Made by a program: the position numbers and the translations under genes. The notes beneath the pieces are model-generated. The model did not search any database. It had not been told where the DNA came from and saw nothing but the letters and a program-made list of their open reading frames with translations. From Endotrypanum monterogeii (taxonomy: Eukaryota > Euglenozoa > Kinetoplastea > Trypanosomatida > Trypanosomatidae), in contig CM007316.1 in the NCBI GenBank assembly GCA_000333855.2, positions 729,739 to 750,777 of the forward strand: a DNA stretch of 21,039 nucleotides, given 5' to 3'. Shown piece after piece: positions 1 to 9,559 of this stretch. The number at the start of each line of letters is the position of its first letter. Position 1 is the first letter of the stretch.

Positions 1-146
1 TTCGTCTCACTCACCACGACTAGCGATCTTCAGTTCCCGATAGTTAACAAACGGAACTTACTTATGAATTAGCTCCCCCTCCCCTTCGTTTGTCTCTTTT
101 TCCTTTGTCGATGCATTTCCACATGCTTTGTTATGTGTGACGTGCG

Positions 147-578
147 CACTCACAGTATGCCACGCCCAGAGGTCTCATCACGTACGAACCGGAAACGGTG
201 CTGCTCACGGGCCGCAGCGCGGCTTGTCTTCCCCACACTCTACCAACCACCCACGCCTCGCAGCCTCCCCACCCCGAGGTCCGCCCTGCATGGTCCATGC
301 GCAGCGCACACCTGCAGAAGGGGCGCGAGGCATCAGCACCCACCAGGTCGCACGACACTACGCCTGTCATGAGCATGGCCCACGTGTGACCCCCTGTCAT
401 ACAGTGCGACGGCGCACCTCCCGTTGTGGACGGCTAGGAGTCGCTCGGAGATGTCCCAGTGCCTGACGAGTACGCGACCCTGACACTATCAGGGGCGGCT
501 CGGCATGGTCAGTGTGTGTGCGAGGAGGACGGGGCAGGGGAAGCCGAAGAGGAGAAAGGGGAGGGGGCTGGGGGTGCC
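147..578 (-). repeat. SIDER2-like retroposon, copy 1, in the 3' flank of the ZnT6-like gene
   Basis: This 432-base block recurs at 9560-9991 with two substitutions (positions 175 and 314) and no indels. Read on the minus strand it contains a 47-base segment (514 to 468) that aligns without gaps to my recollection of the 5' end of the T. cruzi L1Tc element (the Pr77 hallmark), including GTGTCAGGGTC and GTACTC. That motif marks ingi/L1Tc-derived short retroposons, and in Leishmania it is typical of SIDER elements. The element is in sense orientation relative to the gene and begins 560 bases past its stop codon. No poly(A) tail or clear target duplication is visible at either edge. SIDER2 elements in 3' UTRs are known to lower mRNA stability; that effect here is inferred. 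Open frames inside the block are not taken as genes. Confidence 0.8.
468..514 (-). other. Pr77-hallmark-like segment with degenerate HDV-type ribozyme pairing (SIDER copy 1)
   Basis: On the minus strand this 47-base segment is the same length as the corresponding L1Tc 5' end as I recall it, and aligns to it ungapped. The outer P1 pairing (CACTGAC with GTCAGGG) keeps six of seven pairs. One G-C pair of L1Tc appears as A-T, a compensating change. The P3 stem seen in L1Tc is lost, and a six-pair hairpin CCCTGA/TCAGGG competes with P1. The same segment recurs at 9881-9927. Confidence 0.5.
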
Positions 579-1138
579 CGAGTTCGTCACTCTGTGCGGA
601 GAACTATCCTCCCTACTGCCACATTTTTTTAAAAATAGTATGGTGTCATTTGAGGCAATCGGATGTGGGTATCTAAACAGTGAGCACGCACCGACACGAG
701 GAGAAGAGAACCGCACTCTTTTCTGCTCACTGCATACAATTGTTTCTGGTCCAGCGAAGACACATGATGCGATGCATTAGCATATGAAATGAGCCTGCGC
801 ACTAGAGGCAGCTCGTAAATCTACGCTACACAGATGGTAAACAAACATGTTTATAGCTTTATGTTTTTTTTTTTTTAAGCCATTGCCCGATTATGCATCT
901 ACAACAAGAGCTGCAGTGCTAGGGTGAACTCAACGATGTGTTGAGGTGACAAGGTGAAGGACCTCGGCCACCCAGATCACTTTTCCTGCAACGTGATCGT
1001 CCGTCTCAGAAGCATTCAAGCCGTAGCGCACAGACCAGACACGACGTCGGAGTGACTCTCCTTCGGAAAAGATGTCAGGGGGTTAATGGGTTGCATTGAT
1101 AAGCTGGGGGGAGGCGGATGGCGGCGTTGCTCTCTCAC

Positions 1139-2929
1139 CTAACGGTGAATCCGAGCATTCAGCTCTCGGTACGGAATAAATACCGAAGGCGGTTTATCAG
1201 GGAGGCGGGAAGACGGTGGTGCGGGAAAACCAGCGGAATGAGCTACTCCAGCAACTGCATCACTCATGGCCGACTGACCCATGCAATAGGTTTGTTTATT
1301 ACCGCCCCCACTGTGCGTCAACGGCGCAGGGTACGGAAACTCGGTTGAAGGCGGTGGAGCCGTCATACTTAGTTTATGAGTCGTTGGGCCACTTGCCGAG
1401 GTAGACGGCACTCCTCTTTCCGAAGCACTGCCGCTCGTGGGTGCCCCCCACACCGGTATTTCGTGCGTTGAGAAAGAGTCAGATGCGCCGTTAGCGGAAG
1501 CTGGGATTCGGGGAAAGGTTCGTGGGACTGGAGGACCATTCGTATAGAGTGTAGGAGGCACTGGCTCAGGAAACCCATGTGTCCCGTAGGGTCCAGATAC
1601 ACCTATGGAGCTAGGCGGTGATGGGGCATCTTTCTCAGAAAATATGTTCGACTGTTGCGGAGACAGGCAGATGACCTCTTTTACTGCAGTATGATTGACA
1701 TTCTGCGATGCGTTGATGTGGCTCTGCATATGACGGTGGTGGTGGCTACAGTCGTGGCTGTGACCATGGTCGCCGTGCAAGTCAGTGTGTGCGCTCACCA
1801 GCGATTGGACCCAAGGCAGATGTGCGCTGTCCCCAAAACTGCTTGCTCCGTTGGCCGGAAAGCACTCCACATACACGTACTTCGCCATTTGAGTCAAGTG
1901 TTCACGCACAGCTCGAGAAACCGCACGTGCGTCAGAGCCGGACATGAGTCGAATACGAATGAGCAGCATGCTTTCCGAGACGTTGATGTTCCACCAAACG
2001 GTCGACTGAACGTGGAGCACTCCGTCAAGCATCTTGACGTTGCGCAAGCGCCCCTCCAACGTGCGTAAGCGCCATGTCTCGGACACACACTTGTTCATGA
2101 GCAGGTTGAGCATCTCTCTCCCCTGCCGACATCCAACGTAAGCGTAGTAGACAGCCAGCAACAGGGTCCCGGCCACGTCTGGGGTGGCACTCTTCGTCAC
2201 AAACATGAGTACGCTAACGAAAATACACACGCTTGGGCACAAAAGATAAAGTAGAAGCGCCGTGGAACTGTTGTGGACAGCGCGTTTCGCCCTCCTACAA
2301 TCCAATGGATAGGGCGAACCAATATCTGATTTGGATACCCCTGAAGGGCTCGAGGGGGATCGGTACTCCCCAAAGGCACACTCACCGCCCATCTCACTTG
2401 AACCCTGGTGTGCAGCGCTAAACACCTCGTGAAGAATATCCTCGCTTTGCGCTCCTGCCATACCGTGGTGGCCTATAACACGATCGAGAAGACGGGCATC
2501 ACGGCAGAAAATAGCCTGTGATATCAGCTGGATACTACCGAGGATGAAGAGGACAAGAGGGTTCGAGTGATGCCCGTGTGCGCCAGAGTGCAGAGATTCG
2601 ACTATCGTTTCTACGCACCCGAACACGAGAAAAATGATGCTCCCGAGCCGAATCACGGTGCTTAAGCGGTACAGGCCAAAGATGAAGGGAGAGTTTGCAT
2701 TAATACCTGCACGACTACAGTGTGAATAGGTCACCACAGCGGCTGTGAACGAAGCCGCCGTATTCAGCAAGATGAGTGCTTGTACAGAGATGATCTGACA
2801 AGGGCTGAAGATGATGCATGCAATGCTGATGACCCACAAAAGAGAAAAAACAACAACGGCTTTTCGCCATCGGCAGTTTTCTTCACATCGCGATGGAGTC
2901 TCGAGTATGGTGCGGACCTCCTGTAGCAT
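1139..2929 (-). CDS. ZnT6-like cation diffusion facilitator (SLC30A6-type), probably a non-transporting subunit
   Basis: The 596-residue protein begins with a hydrophobic domain of about six membrane segments (roughly 24-43, 48-68, 92-112, 123-141, 222-245, 250-268). A cytosolic domain at about 288-357 follows, in which LDGVLHVQS...W and IRIR closely resemble the C-terminal domain of animal ZnT6. Active CDF transporters hold zinc with paired His/Asp residues in segments 2 and 5. Here segment 2 reads LLNTAASFTAAVV and segment 5 has no His or Asp, so the site appears absent. ZnT6 is known to lack active sites and to pair with ZnT5 in the early secretory pathway; a similar role is inferred. A His-rich patch (381-413) lies after the cytosolic domain, not in the usual loop between segments 4 and 5, and a Pro/Ser-rich tail of about 180 residues follows. 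The start is the first ATG after a predicted splice acceptor; the stop is TAG. Family confidence is good, subfamily moderate. Confidence 0.85.
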   Translation of the reverse strand: MLQEVRTILETPSRCEENCRWRKAVVVFSLLWVISIACIIFSPCQIISVQALILLNTAASFTAAVVTYSHCSRAGINANSPFIFGLYRLSTVIRLGSIIFLVFGCVETIVESLHSGAHGHHSNPLVLFILGSIQLISQAIFCRDARLLDRVIGHHGMAGAQSEDILHEVFSAAHQGSSEMGGECAFGEYRSPSSPSGVSKSDIGSPYPLDCRRAKRAVHNSSTALLLYLLCPSVCIFVSVLMFVTKSATPDVAGTLLLAVYYAYVGCRQGREMLNLLMNKCVSETWRLRTLEGRLRNVKMLDGVLHVQSTVWWNINVSESMLLIRIRLMSGSDARAVSRAVREHLTQMAKYVYVECFPANGASSFGDSAHLPWVQSLVSAHTDLHGDHGHSHDCSHHHRHMQSHINASQNVNHTAVKEVICLSPQQSNIFSEKDAPSPPSSIGVSGPYGTHGFPEPVPPTLYTNGPPVPRTFPRIPASANGASDSFSTHEIPVWGAPTSGSASERGVPSTSASGPTTHKLSMTAPPPSTEFPYPAPLTHSGGGNKQTYCMGQSAMSDAVAGVAHSAGFPAPPSSRLPDKPPSVFIPYRELNARIHR

Positions 2930-2982
2930 CGCTCAGAACAAGAAAAAATGGAGGAGAGGCAACAGGCAACAGCTGGGCAGAG

Positions 2983-2984
2983 CT
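2983..2984 (-). promoter_or_regulatory. Predicted trans-splice acceptor of the ZnT6-like gene
   Basis: On the minus strand a T/C tract (around 3049-3066) is followed by the first AG dinucleotide at 2984-2983. It predicts a 53-base 5' UTR before the ATG at 2929. The rule used is the known kinetoplastid preference for the first AG after a polypyrimidine tract. Confidence 0.4.
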
Positions 2985-5733
2985 ATGAGTCACGGAGGCA
3001 AAACATGAAGCGGTATAATAATAAATAAAACAAGGGTGGGTATACAGTACGGAAAAAAAAAAGGAAAGCAGTAATCGATGAAAACCAAAAGAAAGAACAG
3101 AGCGAGGATTAGATCGATGAGCGACACGAGAGAGATGATAGCTACACAACGAGTCCAGTCAATGGCGAAACGTTGGCGTCGAAAAATTAAAAAAAAAATG
3201 TGCCGCGGAAAACTTCAACAACGAAGAACCCTGTGAAAAATGAGATACTCTGAGCTTTTAGATAAAAATGCGCGTGTATGTTCGGCACGTAACCACTGGG
3301 ATGTGTGTCAAGGACAGTTGGCAGCCCAACTGGATGGTGCGTTTGCGTAAAGAGGGAGAAAGTAAAAGAAAAATGAGTAATAATAATATCCGTCATACAT
3401 TCGCTTTTGGGCGTAGAGCAGTCGATTCTGGGCATTAGGTGGGCAAAACCACCTTACGTGGATGCACGCACATAATTGAAGGAGGGGAATAAATTGTACA
3501 GATCGCTCGCCAAGGCATAACGCACTACACCTTACCGCGTGGTATTTTAAAATTGGCGACGCAATGATTTGGCCTTCCCCTCCCTCCCATCCTATCCTAC
3601 CTCAAATACACGTCTGCTGGAATGGGAGAGCCTCCTATAGAGGAGATGACAGCTTGAATTCTATTTATATAAATATTTTTTTCGTTCTCACTAAACGAGA
3701 GCGTATGGATGTGAATGTATCTCAAAGACGAGGCACCATGTGCCACCATCAAGCAGCACCCCAAAAACATCAAAACCAACTTCTATTACTTTGGTACGCG
3801 CACTCAAAGGCAAGAAAAGCGGCAGATGAGGCGCGATTGGGGGGCGCAAAACAATATGAATGCCCGAGGTGTGAGCCGCGTGCTGATCAGGGGTCATCAA
3901 ACCCTTCCCCTTAGATTTAAAAAAGTGTGTTCAATAACTTCCCTGGACCGTTTCGCAGGGGTTCGTGGTGTGCAACCCATGCAAAGTTCAAGAAGAGCGA
4001 CGAAAACGGTCCCCACACTGAAGTACTATAGACACGAAGAACTCCCTAATATTCGAAGAGACTCCAGTACCACAGGCGACTACCCCACAAAAAAAAAAAA
4101 AATTGAAGAGGGAAGCAGCTCCCCACCCATCCGAAACATGGACACTCCCGCGAGCCCTCCTAACGGCTGCGATTTTTTTCACTTCACTAAATTCTTGCCC
4201 TCTGCTCTCCGCGAAACCACACCGCTGGAAGCACTGATGTGCGACTACGGGTATTAGAATTTACCTCGATGGTTTGCAGTTGTCAAACCCAGACAATATA
4301 CGGCTGAGCAAGACAGGAACCTGAAACCTCTGTGAAACTGATTGGGGAATGCATCCAAGACCCGCAACCACCACCACCACAGAACAGAATCTTGTAGCTC
4401 AATTTTTTTTTTTTTCATGGTGAGCTGAGAGGCTCGCATTGATCCTTTAGGAACTAATAGCGCCACTTGTCGACCTCGCTAAGTCAATATCTTTCCCCAA
4501 ATGAAGTCGTATACCCGAGTACCGCTCTGCGACAAATTAGCTTCCACTACCTCCCTAGGGAGCTTCGGTGTTGAGGGGGGGGGAGCGTGACTAGGTTTCA
4601 CAAGTGAATACGCGGCGCCACATTTTTTTTTTTCGCGCTGTCTAGAAACCTCACGCCCCTACAAACTGAGCGGATATGTTTTCTCCCTGTTGAGCACGGG
4701 GTCCCTCTTTTTTTTTTACTCATCCTTGTGATCAATCTCACGTGTTGGATCACACTCACGCGCCAGACCCGTCGGAAAAACACAATGCGCTCAGTCATGG
4801 TGCTTCGCCAACTGTCGCTCAGGAAAAAAAAAAACTTCTCCTCCCCTTTCCTTCCTTCCCCAACCTTCACAGATTTACATGGGACAGAAGCACGATGAGT
4901 ATACGCTATCCCAGCTGTATGCACACCAGCTGGTAGGCATCGCATATATTCCTTTCTTCAGACCTCAGTTGAGTGGTTAGAAAGCCGCAGCACACTTAGG
5001 GAAAACAAAGCTGAGCAAAGAATCCATACACCCTCGCCTGCCCTCCCCCTCCCTTTTCACGGCATAGACAAATACTAGCGTACCCTTGCAAGCTGATTCG
5101 TCTTGACTATGCACACTTCTCGCAGAAACAGTGATGCTTTCTTAAAGAGGCTGCTCACGGAAAAGAGATGAAGTTCTTTGCTATCACTGCATCTAGCTGT
5201 ACCGTGGGAACACCTCCTTGTGGATACCGAGAAACAAAGTACACGGAATCTCTGACTAGGCACCATCAAATCACGCAAAGTAGACAGCAAGAAGCAGAGA
5301 GAGTAGTTTACCGAGAGTACCAGGGAACATGGGCAGAAAAGCCAATCGAATATGCAAAAGAAATTAGAATGATAATAAAAATAATAACAATGAAAAAATA
5401 TCCCAACAGCAACCGCAACGAAAGCTTGCAAATGTAACTCAGGATTGGTATTGAGCAACGATCATTATATACTACTTTTTTTCTGTTTTCTTTTTGATTC
5501 GTCAGCGAATACGTAACACGATGAACAACGCATGGGCCGAGAAAAGACACGTTTTCAAAAACCGGTTCATCAAGGTTTTTCTCTGCGGAATGGTATCGCA
5601 TAAGCAACGAGGGCAACCGACTAGGGGAGGGAGGAAACAAAGGGAGTAGGCCTGGTGCTGAAGGGATAAGAGGATACCCGCACAACACATGCTTGTGCAG
5701 ACTCGTGTCCTCCAGTGGGTCTTTTTGTGGCAC

Positions 5734-5735
<2 letters not shown>

Positions 5736-5765
<30 letters not shown>
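5736..5765. repeat. (TA)n microsatellite
   Basis: About 15 perfect TA units lie between unique flanks within the 3' flank of the histone-fold gene. Its two reading phases create spurious Ile-Tyr repeats in overlapping frames. Confidence 0.95.
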
Positions 5766-5769
<4 letters not shown>

Positions 5770-5988
5770 ACTCCGCAATATGCGATGTTCAAAGCGAGCA
5801 AGGCACAATACCGAGAACAAAAAGGGGGGGAACGCATAAGGCGAAGATCATGAAATACGCCAGATGTATTTTTCCTGTGGCTGGCGAGGGGTCGCTGCAT
5901 TGTGAATTCCCCCCCCTTCATTTTAATCTTCTTTTTTACAATTGTCGTGCACACTACACCTCCTTGTCTAGAGATAAGGAGGAACGAA

Positions 5989-5991
<3 letters not shown>

Positions 5992-6020
<29 letters not shown>
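5992..6020. repeat. (AC)n microsatellite
   Basis: About 14 perfect AC units lie about 90 bases downstream of the histone-fold gene's stop codon. On the transcribed strand the tract is GU-rich. Confidence 0.95.
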
Positions 6021-6105
6021 GCCGCAGTAGCAGCAGTGCCTTCTATGCAATCATTAGTAAAATCCTAACGAGGGAGCACTGTCACGCAGCCTTGTCCCGT
6101 GTCAG

Positions 6106-6528
6106 TTAGTCCCGCCCACGCTTTGTTGCCGTTGACATGAGAGGCAAGAGATGTGCCATGCCCGCAGCTTCTATTGCCCCGCGAATGTCTTGCACGCTCA
6201 GCGTGGTACGAGCAGAGCCTGTTGCCTTGCGACTGGCATCGCCCAGGCAGGAGAGATAAAGAACGGAAATAGTGGCACACTTCTGTAGTGCAATGCGGGC
6301 GTCGCGAGAAACGGATACGCCGTCTGGCAGACTCCCGTCCACAATGCGGTTCACCTGGCCGGCTGCGAGGCTGCGGGCCTTTACTGGTGGTGCGACCTCT
6401 GCTAGTTGTGAGCTTGCGATGCGAGTGTGCGCGTCGTTGCTGGTGTGCGTTACGTCCACAGCGGACCTATCAACCGTCGGAATCATTCGTTCATCCCTCT
6501 CACCTGCTGTCGTCGGTGAAGAGATCAT
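6106..6528 (-). CDS. Histone-fold protein resembling DNA polymerase epsilon subunit POLE3/Dpb4 (CHRAC17-like)
   Basis: The 140-residue protein has a polar, probably disordered N-terminus (1-48) and then one histone fold. Helix 1 lies at about 51-64 and the long helix 2 at about 73-101. The loop and helix 3 lie at about 108-124, followed by a short final helix. The segment LPDGVSVSRDARIAL, the following VLY, and TLSVQDIRGAIEAAGM match the POLE3/Dpb4 pattern (LPDGV.IS.EAR, VLY, TL...DV..A...) better than NF-YB or core histones. In other eukaryotes this subunit dimerises with POLE4/Dpb3 in the Pol epsilon holoenzyme and in CHRAC-type remodellers, where it binds DNA; a nuclear role here is inferred. 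The length fits the family. The frame opens with ATG and ends in TAA. It is an isolated small gene between two gaps of over 3 kb, but its sequence has none of the low-complexity bias of those gaps. NF-Y or another histone-fold pair remains possible. Confidence 0.8.
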   Translation of the reverse strand: MISSPTTAGERDERMIPTVDRSAVDVTHTSNDAHTRIASSQLAEVAPPVKARSLAAGQVNRIVDGSLPDGVSVSRDARIALQKCATISVLYLSCLGDASRKATGSARTTLSVQDIRGAIEAAGMAHLLPLMSTATKRGRD

Positions 6529-6537
6529 TTCGACGCG

Positions 6538-6539
6538 CT
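6538..6539 (-). promoter_or_regulatory. Predicted trans-splice acceptor of the histone-fold gene
   Basis: A C-rich tract (6544-6576 on the minus strand) is followed by AG at 6539-6538, leaving only nine bases before the ATG at 6528. An alternative is the AG at 6724-6723 after the T-run near 6797-6810, which would give a 5' UTR of 194 bases. The sequence alone does not decide between them. Confidence 0.3.
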
Positions 6540-7880
6540 GGCCGAAGGGGCAAGGGGAGGGAGGGAGGGGGGGGGTGCGTCTGCCCTGAACACTCTTCCT
6601 CGTCTCTTTTTTAGGGGGGAGGAGTGGATTTCTTTGGATGTTCGTGTGTTGCTGAGTGGAAGGGACCCACCCGCACTAGGACACGCCCTCGTTGGGGAAA
6701 TATCTCTACTCTTTTTTTTTCCCTCCCAACACGACACCAGCGGCGAGGGACGAAAGGAGACCGAATAGACGAAACCCAGGCAAAAGCGAGAAACAGAAAA
6801 AAAAAAAAAATAATATATATATATACTTTAAAAAAGAAGAGAGACAAGACTATGAAACAAAAAGTGCTACACACAAACGTACAGCGGGATGGATGTCTTC
6901 TATTGTGTGAACACCATTCCTTTTCGATCTAGGCACTATCGGCACACATAAAGCCAAGCCGAACTGCATTAAGAGAATAGAGGAAATGGTCAAACTTACA
7001 CCCGTTGCAACCTCAGCGTTGAGTACACTTGTCGGCATGGAGAGATTGGGGGGGGGGGGAAGAAGGAGTTCTGATGAGCTGTAGAAAGGAGGAGGAAGCA
7101 AAGGGGACGCGGGCGCGGTGAGGAAGTTCAAGCGAGCCAATAATAGGAATTTCCCCCTGAAACTGCATTCCCTTGATAGTTGGTACTGATACCTCTCATC
7201 TGTGGGAGATGATTCCGCCACACTCGTCTACGAGGTACCACGCTTGTTGAGCACTCCATCGCAGCCTGTGTATCTACCATGACAGTCGTAAATGTGAGTT
7301 AACAGCACCCCCACATTTTTTTTTCTTTTGGGGTAAATAGAAATATGACCTCAGAAGCGAGAATGTACAGACCGAGAAAAACAAAACCCTCAGCGAGCGG
7401 ATAAGTACTTCTTGTGCGCACGCACACCCCTACACAAAAAGAAGACGTCGTACGATCACCATTACAAAAACAAAAAAAAAATTAATGCATATATATATAT
7501 ATTTTTTTTTTGGAGTTACACAAATCGATGCTAGCACACACATGCAGGTGTAGACAGAAAAAACGAACAGACCAATTTAGGACAACCAAAAAAAAAAATT
7601 AGCGCACTAGCAGAATAGTAGAGTACCGCCATCAACGCCCTCCCCCTCTGCCCATGGACACTTTTCTTTTTTTTCCTTCTAGTGCGTGTGTGTGTGTATG
7701 TGTACATCTTCCCCCGTGGCTGACAAATTATTTTTTATTTGTGACCACGTGTTTCACCTTCACATTTTTTTTTGTTTTAGTCCTCTTAGCGATTCTAAAA
7801 CAACAGGGGGGATGCGCCTGCAGATCACTTCAAACGTCGACAAATGCATGCAAAAATACGAGGAGAAATTGTGAACACGT

Positions 7881-7910
7881 GAGGAGGGGAGGAGGGGAGG
7901 AGGGGAGGGG
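7881..7910. repeat. GGAGGAGG-type minisatellite, potential G-quadruplex on the plus strand
   Basis: The tract consists of repeated AGGAGGGG-like units with at least four runs of three or more G, satisfying the usual G-quadruplex pattern on the strand that is template for the minus-strand genes. Confidence 0.8.
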
Positions 7911-8483
7911 TCAAAGTCGACGACAGAGTCACAGCCCTGCGAAAGGAGGTGAAAAAACGCGAAACGCTCAGTGAAACGAAGGTAAAGGGCACAAAATATT
8001 TTTTTCTTGTACGCAACGAAACACAATTTACAAATTTCTTCATCGAGATGGGGTAGGGTAGAGAAAACACAACAACAAAGAGAGAAACAAGTTTGAACGG
8101 TGTCAGAGGAAGCGAAACCGCTAAACAAACAACAGTGCTGCCGCGCTACTAAAGCACGAGCACTGTAGAAAACACAGGAAAAAAAAACACACAAAAAAAA
8201 AGGTAGTCAGAGAAGTTCGAAATGAAACTCAGCATTCAGGTATCGAATGATTAGAGCCCTAAAGTCTCGTGTATTTCGGAAAGCGTCAGCCTGCAGGCCT
8301 CTGGTGTCACGGACCCTCCCCTATCTTCTTTTGACTCCGCTTGATTACATATATAATATGAAAAAAAAAATCTTCGAACTCCTTAGAGAAGACAAAATGG
8401 CCAAAAGATGATTAAAAAAGTATGTGCGCACGAAGGATCTGAGCAAGCAGAACGAGAAACACCAAAAAGTGGAAAGGGGGAAT

Positions 8484-8487
<4 letters not shown>

Positions 8488-8517
<30 letters not shown>
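8488..8517. repeat. (TA)n microsatellite
   Basis: About 15 TA units follow a short AAT-repeat lead-in, in the 3' flank of the exonuclease gene. Confidence 0.95.
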
Positions 8518-8519
<2 letters not shown>

Positions 8520-8608
8520 CGGGGTACAGTTCACTGACACCCTTGACATTTGCTTGCGTGGCAGTTGTGAATTCCGAAACAATCGCATGATTATCCCCTC
8601 CTCTCGCG

Positions 8609-8644
8609 TTTTTTTTTTTTTTGGGGGGGGGGGGGGGAGGGGGG
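8609..8644. repeat. Adjacent T14 and G15 homopolymers with G-rich extension
   Basis: A T-run (8609-8622) abuts a G-run (8623-8637), then A and six more G. On the transcribed strand this reads C-run then A-run. Sequencing errors in length are likely here. Confidence 0.9.
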
Positions 8645-9559
8645 TCAAGAAACAAAAATGTATACATACTCGCAGATATGTACACACCTAGACAACACTC
8701 GTACAGCAAAGCAGGCGCAAGTTAGTGGTAATAGTAGAAACAAAACCTCTAAGTAACAGCAGTACCACTGCCCCAAACGGAGACAGCCAGAGCGGGCAAA
8801 GATGGACTTTGCAAGCCCCCCTCCGCACCTCGCTGCACGCATACACGCACAACTTGATTCAATTATTTTGACCATCAGGAATAGCAACAACCACAACAAA
8901 AAGAGGTAGGACGTAGAACAGAGTCAGTCTCGTGGGTTTTGCACACAGGCCGGAAAAAAAAAAAACTTTTTTTTGACTGAAGCAGGAAAACGCATGGAAG
9001 GTTTCAGGAATGCCTGAGAAAGATTTATATATATAATTATATATGTATTTATATATGGAAGGGCGCGCACAGAGTTAAACCATGTGCACGCATCCATATA
9101 TAGAAAGAAAAATAGAGATACATATCAAAAAAATGTGCATGTATCAATATTTATATCAATCTACATATATAGCTCTCTGGGTAACAAGATGTGTATGTGT
9201 CCATATCATCGGAAAGAAATTTGTGTGGTTACAGTACAGTGAAAGAGCGCCTGTGTCTCGGATACTCGTTGTGTGGTTCGTCCTCAACGTTGAGGAAGAA
9301 AGCAGGATCAACGCAAAAAAAAAAATTTAGAAACTTGTGCACGAGGCAACGGAGCACTTCACAAGAGCAACATAAAACACGTCTTCAAAACGAGAAAAGG
9401 CCCATACTCAGCACCCCCTACCAGCGGAAGGCGCGAAGAGGGGTAACCTAAATGTTTTCTCGCAGACAAGATCCTCGTCCTACCTCACATGTACGTTTGA
9501 TCACTTGAAGTCTCTCGGGCCTCTACACTGCAAGAGAGTGTCGCCGGCAGACACCCAAA

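Larger units (their letters stand above)
1..1138 (-). other. 3' flank / 3' UTR region of the ZnT6-like gene
   Basis: No convincing gene lies here. The stretch holds SIDER2-like copy 1 (147-578). Between the repeat and the stop codon is unique sequence with a T-run near 866-878 and a small perfect hairpin (CTCAAC, loop GATGT, GTTGAG) near 928-944. The first 146 bases are T/C-rich on the plus strand. The mRNA 3' end cannot be placed because the next downstream gene lies outside the window. Confidence 0.6.
2930..6105 (-). other. Gene-free 3.2-kb interval: 5' UTR of the ZnT6-like gene and 3' flank of the histone-fold gene
   Basis: No reading frame on either strand shows a recognisable domain or sustained coding composition. 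The interval contains several A- or T-runs (for example near 3053, 3193, 4089, 4403, 4622 and 4709), a (TA)n tract at 5736-5765 and an (AC)n tract at 5992-6020. Since trans-splicing acceptors of a downstream gene usually set the upstream poly(A) site a few hundred bases away, most of the interval is probably a long 3' UTR of the histone-fold gene (inference). Confidence 0.55.

Noticed and set aside
128..466. Plus-strand and overlapping frames inside the repeat at 147-578, with near-identical frames at 9505-9879
   Set aside because: They lie on the strand opposite to all genes. They are duplicated only because the SIDER2-like element is duplicated, and several frames on both strands are equally open.
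3715..4257. 180-residue plus-strand frame
   Set aside because: It opposes the direction of transcription, has no recognised domain, and includes a Lys run from an A15 homopolymer. Composition resembles the surrounding gap.
5502..6050. 182-residue and neighbouring minus-strand frames with Ile-Tyr and Cys-Val repeats
   Set aside because: These are translations of the (TA)n and (AC)n microsatellites, not protein-like sequence.
6850..7221. 123-residue minus-strand frame with one possible membrane segment
   Set aside because: It opens with GTG rather than ATG. Its first ATG (7038) lies just after the C-rich tract with no AG between, and codon choice is not selective. No family was recognised.
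8211..8240. TTCGAAAT-containing stretch considered as a tRNA T-loop remnant
   Set aside because: No matching acceptor stem, anticodon arm or box A is found nearby.
9023..9057. TA-rich partly palindromic stretch considered as a cruciform or origin-like element
   Set aside because: It is a degenerate TA microsatellite of the kind seen repeatedly in this window, with no additional supporting motif.
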